From: Dethiosulfatibacter sp.
GTDB taxonomy: Bacteria; Bacillota_A; Clostridia; Tissierellales; Dethiosulfatibacteraceae
NCBI GenBank assembly: GCA_019084435.1
Contig: JAHRFV010000139.1
Location: forward strand, 1 to 7,612
Reading direction: 5' to 3'
DNA length: 7,612 nucleotides
Shown here: positions 6,729 to 7,612 of the stretch, piece after piece
How positions within the stretch are numbered: the stretch's first letter is position 1
Layout of the letters: each line of letters starts with the position of its first letter
Program-made: the position numbers and the translations under genes
The notes under the pieces: model-generated
Databases searched by the model: none
The model's input: only the letters and a program-made list of their open reading frames with translations
What the model was told of the DNA's origin: nothing

Positions 6729-6751
6729 TCTGTTCACAATTGCTATATAAT
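6723..6751 (+). promoter_or_regulatory. Candidate sigma-A-type promoter of topB
   Basis: TTGAAT at 6723-6728, a 17-nt spacer and a perfect TATAAT at 6746-6751 make the best promoter match in the window. Transcription would start near 6758 and leave a leader of about 43 nt before the ATG at 6801. The -10 box lies within the palindrome ATATAATTATAT (6745-6756). Confidence 0.6.
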
Positions 6752-6800
6752 TATATCACTATTTAGATGATCGACAATATATCTTGAAATGAGGAAGCAA

Positions 6801-7612
6801 ATGAGTAAAAAACTTGTATTAGCAGAAAAACCGTCTGTAGGAAACGAGATTGCCAAAGTATTAGGCTGTAAAGAAAAAAGAAACGGCTATATGGAAGGAA
6901 GCAATTATATCGTAACATGGGCCTTTGGCCATCTTGTCACACTTGCTGATCCTGATGCCTATAATAAACAATATGCCAGCTGGAATCTGGATGATTTGCC
7001 TATTATTCCATCGGTTATGAAGCTGATGGTTATCAAACAATCCTCCAATCAATATAAAACCGTCACAAGCCTGATGTCCAGAAATGACGTGAATGAAATC
7101 ATCATCGCCACCGATGCAGGCCGAGAGGGTGAATTAGTAGCCCGTTGGATTCTCGAAAAATCAAATATCAAAAAGGATGTCAAGCGTCTATGGGTCTCCT
7201 CCGTGACGGCTAAGGCTTTGAAGGACGGCTTCAATCGACTGCGACCGGGAAAAGAATATGAAAATCTGTATGCGGCAGCTGTAGCTAGGGCTGAGAGTGA
7301 TTGGATAGTTGGCATCAATGCCACCAGAGCTCTTACGACAAAATACAATGCTCAATTAAGCTGTGGCAGAGTCCAGACACCAACAGTCTCCATCATACAG
7401 CAACGAGAAGATGAAATTAAAAGCTTTATACCCAGGAAATATTATGGTCTACAAGCTGATTCATCAGGGATATCCTTTGTTTGGCAGGATCAGAAAACCA
7501 AAGGAAATAAGACTTTTGAACTGGGTTATATCGATCAGATACTTGCAAAAGTCACCGGCCACAGCGCAACAGTGGTTTCTGTCGAATCAAAAAACAGGCT
7601 GAGCTACTCTCC
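6801..7612 (+). CDS. topB: DNA topoisomerase III (5' part, runs off the window)
   Basis: The first 270 codons are present with no stop. The family makes type IA topoisomerases that cut one strand through a tyrosyl linkage and decatenate or relax DNA. The Toprim domain is clear: LAEKPS at residues 7-12 with Glu9, and ATDAGREGELVAR at 103-115 with Asp105, the metal-binding acidic cluster. After it come RLWVSSVT (129-136), ARAESDWIVGINATRALT (162-179) and LSCGRVQTPT (186-195), all typical of Firmicute TopB. The catalytic tyrosine region and the C-terminal domains lie beyond the window, so integrity of the gene cannot be judged. The start is supported by GAGG at 6791-6794, 6 nt before the ATG. 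It has its own promoter candidate and is divergent from the PLP-enzyme operon. Sequence similarity to Bacillus-type TopB, as I recall it, is strong. Confidence 0.95.
   Translation, partial: MSKKLVLAEKPSVGNEIAKVLGCKEKRNGYMEGSNYIVTWAFGHLVTLADPDAYNKQYASWNLDDLPIIPSVMKLMVIKQSSNQYKTVTSLMSRNDVNEIIIATDAGREGELVARWILEKSNIKKDVKRLWVSSVTAKALKDGFNRLRPGKEYENLYAAAVARAESDWIVGINATRALTTKYNAQLSCGRVQTPTVSIIQQREDEIKSFIPRKYYGLQADSSGISFVWQDQKTKGNKTFELGYIDQILAKVTGHSATVVSVESKNRLSYS

Larger units (their letters stand above)
6602..6800. other. Divergent intergenic region between the PLP-enzyme operon and topB
   Basis: This 199-nt AT-rich stretch is the only sizeable non-coding region fully inside the window. It holds one promoter candidate for each direction with their -35 boxes 37 nt apart, two copies of TTATTCAA (6678-6685 and 6710-6717), a TTGAAT that makes an inverted repeat with the second copy, and a 12-bp palindrome over the topB -10 box. 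I see no small ORF with a ribosome binding site and no riboswitch-like fold. Confidence 0.7.

Noticed and set aside
6861..7602. Small open frames on both strands within the topB region (6861-7052, 7049-7348, 7363-7602)
   Set aside because: They are shadows of the topB frame, which translates to well-recognised topoisomerase motifs throughout; none has a convincing start context.

Overview
The window looks like chromosomal DNA from a low-GC Gram-positive anaerobe, most likely a member of the Clostridia/Firmicutes. The grounds are an AT-rich base composition, strong AGGAG-type ribosome binding sites, tightly packed operons, and a DNA topoisomerase III that reads like the Bacillus/Clostridium TopB type. 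No species can be named from the sequence alone. I see no insertion sequence, CRISPR array, tRNA, rRNA or prophage gene.

Layout. (1) Positions 1-155 are the window edge, possibly the 3' end of an upstream gene. (2) Positions 164-4079, plus strand, hold two consecutive paralogous membrane proteins of the NuoL/NuoM/NuoN/MrpD antiporter-like family (675 and 619 residues). Both keep the whole set of ion-channel residues. They must belong to a larger Mrp-, Mbh- or complex I-like assembly whose other subunits are not in this window. (3) Positions 6601-4071, minus strand, hold a three-gene operon: a threonine-aldolase-like PLP enzyme, a flavodoxin-domain protein (1-nt gap), and a GlcNAc-kinase/BadF-type sugar kinase (25-nt gap). 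(4) Positions 6602-6800 are a divergent intergenic region with a good promoter candidate on each strand and an ATTCAA/TTGAAT repeat pattern. (5) From 6801 to the window end, plus strand, lies the 5' part of topB.

The antiporter pair and the kinase operon converge and overlap by 9 nt (4071-4079). There is therefore no intergenic space for terminators. Each unit instead seems to use a hairpin plus T-tract lying inside the coding sequence of the opposing gene. The plus-strand terminator sits at 4118-4143, inside the kinase gene. The minus-strand terminator sits at 3946-3919, inside the second antiporter gene. This reciprocal arrangement is the most distinctive structural feature I can read directly.

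Functionally, the antiporter pair should contribute two H+/Na+ translocating modules to a membrane energy-coupling complex. The minus-strand operon joins amino-acid, redox and sugar-phosphorylation functions with no pathway link that I can identify. topB is a housekeeping DNA decatenation gene. I found no convincing wholly new system. The best leads are the nested terminators and the tandem antiporter paralogues, which share one almost invariant segment but differ in a diagnostic loop.
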